Positions 62,669-64,000 of a stretch of DNA of 64,000 nt are shown here, piece by piece. Every line of letters starts with the position of its first letter. Position 1 is the first letter of the stretch. The notes under the pieces were generated by a model. It was not told the origin of the DNA. It did not search any database and worked only from the letters and a program-made list of their open reading frames with translations. The stretch lies in the NCBI RefSeq assembly GCF_034006335.1, contig NZ_JAWDIQ010000002.1. One strand, written 5' to 3'. Source of the DNA: Paracerasibacillus soli (GTDB lineage Bacteria; Bacillota; Bacilli; Bacillales; Amphibacillaceae). The position numbers and the translations under genes were made by a program.

Positions 62669-64000
62669 ATGATGAAAAATTGGATCACGCCATATATGAA
62701 ACAATTCAAGTTGCAATGGTTCCTAACGCTACTTTTCGGACTTTTAGGAATTGCATCTGGTGCTTTGCTTTTATTTACATCTGGTTATTTAATTTCTAAA
62801 TCCTCACTGCGTCCTGAAAATGTCATGCTCGTTTACATTCCAATTGTTGCAGTAAGGGCTTTTAGTATTGGGCAGGCATTGTTTCCTTATTTAGAGAAAC
62901 TTGTGAGTCATGATCTCGTATTACGTATTTTAGCGATGATGCGTACAAAATTGTATAAAATGGTAGAACCGCAAGCATTATTTCTTCAATCCCGTTATCA
63001 AACAGGTGACCTCTTAAGTGTACTTTCTGATGATATCGAACGATTACAAGATTTATTTTTACGAACCATTCTACCTAGCATCTTCAGTGTAATCATGTAC
63101 ACTGTTTTCATCGCAGTCATTGGTCTATTTGATATGACTTTTGCTATCATGATGGCCCTTGTGTTAGGGGTAATTGTTTTTCTTTCACCCTTCTTATCAT
63201 TATTTTGGTTGCGCCGTTATCATATTAGCCAAAAGAAAGTGAAAAACCGTTTATATGAGCAATTAACAGATGCAATATTCGGTATAACGGATTGGCAAGC
63301 GAGTGGACGAACAGCTACCTTTTTAGAAGACTTTCGTGAAACAAATGCAGCTTTACAAGGATATGAGCGCAAATTACAAAATCGCCATCACATTCGTAGT
63401 GCCATAATTCAACTCGTAATTGGCATCGTCATGATGAGCGTTTTAATATGGTCAAGTATCCAAGTCGGGAAGGCGTTTTTGCCCCAACTATGATTGCAGC
63501 CTTTACACTGATGATTTTAAATATTACCGATGCACTTGTTCCGATTTCCGATGCAGTTGAACATTACCCATTATATGTCGATTCGATTAAACGAATTAAT
63601 CAGATTCAAGATGGTGAATTTTTAATGGATCGTACACCTCTTGATGCACAAAAAATAAATAACAAGAAGCTAGAAAATACCTTTGTAGAGACGAATAAAG
63701 TAAATATAAAAATAGATCATGTACACTACCATTATCCGCATACAGATAAAACTGTATTACAGGACTTCACACTAGCAATACCAGCTGGAGAAAAGTTAGC
63801 AATTTTAGGTAAAAGCGGAACAGGTAAATCTACGTTACTCAAATTATTAACAGGCATGATTTTACCAACAAAGGTGTCATCACGATAAATGAAAAAAAGG
63901 CTAGTCCTGAATTTTTGTCTACTTACATCAGTGTCTTTAATCAAAAGCCTCATTTATTTGATACGACGATTGGGAATAATATTCGAATTGGAAAACCAGA
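62669..64000 (+). CDS. cydC: thiol reductant ABC exporter subunit CydC, frame-broken and cut by the window
   Basis: About 444 codons are present of roughly 570. It has membrane helices (LTLLFGLLGIASGALLLFTS, ISKSSLRPENV typical of CydC), the long helix pair, then after a break near 63480 FAPTMIAAFTLMILNITDAL, and the ATPase start (Walker A GKSGTGKST) with another break near 63875. The frame resumes as ITINEKKASPEF and ends in FDTTIGNNIRIGKP at the window edge. Works as a heterodimer with CydD. Confidence 0.9.

Noticed and set aside
1..64000. tRNA or rRNA genes, prophage structural genes, transposases
   Set aside because: I looked on both strands and saw no cloverleaf, rRNA block, capsid/tail or DDE-type transposase sequence that I could support.

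Overview
The window is AT-rich and its gene content (an alpha/beta-type small acid-soluble spore protein, YtaF, DUF624/LplBC-type transport, CydABCD, a TPP riboswitch before tenA) points to a spore-forming member of the Bacillales. I cannot name the genus from sequence alone. About sixteen otherwise well conserved genes are broken by single-base indels, several in homopolymers (five G where six are needed, six A where seven are needed). I read these mostly as sequence errors in an unpolished assembly and report such genes as one CDS with the break noted. True relics (truncated at both ends) are called pseudogenes.

Layout. Positions 1-12100 form a decayed accessory island: the tail of a GshF-like ATP-grasp gene, a piece of an arsenate reductase, three separate topoisomerase III copies or relics, an XRE-regulator relic, a candidate defence helicase-nuclease converging on an atypical protein kinase, and an SH3 protein with ten 54-bp tandem repeats. 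Positions 12100-23300 hold ordinary small units: ytaF; a YtrA-type GntR regulator with an ABC-2 transporter; a TPP riboswitch and tenA; small proteins; a dicarboxylate/amino-acid symporter behind a perfect cre site; an M3 peptidase relic; a purine/uracil permease; and a zinc-ribbon membrane-anchored serine protease.

Positions 23488-35899 are an amino-sugar catabolic locus: GH20 hexosaminidase, lactonase, LplABC-type import without its own ATPase, DUF624 protein, amidohydrolase/deacetylase, DgaE-like ammonia-lyase, KDPG aldolase, KDG kinase and a GntR regulator. Together they fit a non-phosphorylated oxidative route from N-acetylhexosamine acids to pyruvate and glyceraldehyde 3-phosphate, lacking only an identified sugar dehydrogenase. 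A short-chain dehydrogenase and glycerol kinase follow.

Positions 38859-49345 appear to be one regulon: an MFS transporter, a dCache histidine kinase and OmpR-type regulator, and a FdrA/DUF1116/DUF2877/carbamate kinase operon (oxamate carbamoyltransferase type). The MFS gene and the FdrA operon share a nearly identical promoter element of about 50 bp. Positions 49519-53798 carry an esterase, a spore protein, a membrane dipeptidase, a gamma-glutamyl hydrolase and an asparaginase. Positions 54148-64000 are anaerobic/microaerobic energy genes: pflB and pflA, separated by an inverted pair of hairpin-rich repeats, then cydABCD, with cydC cut by the window end.
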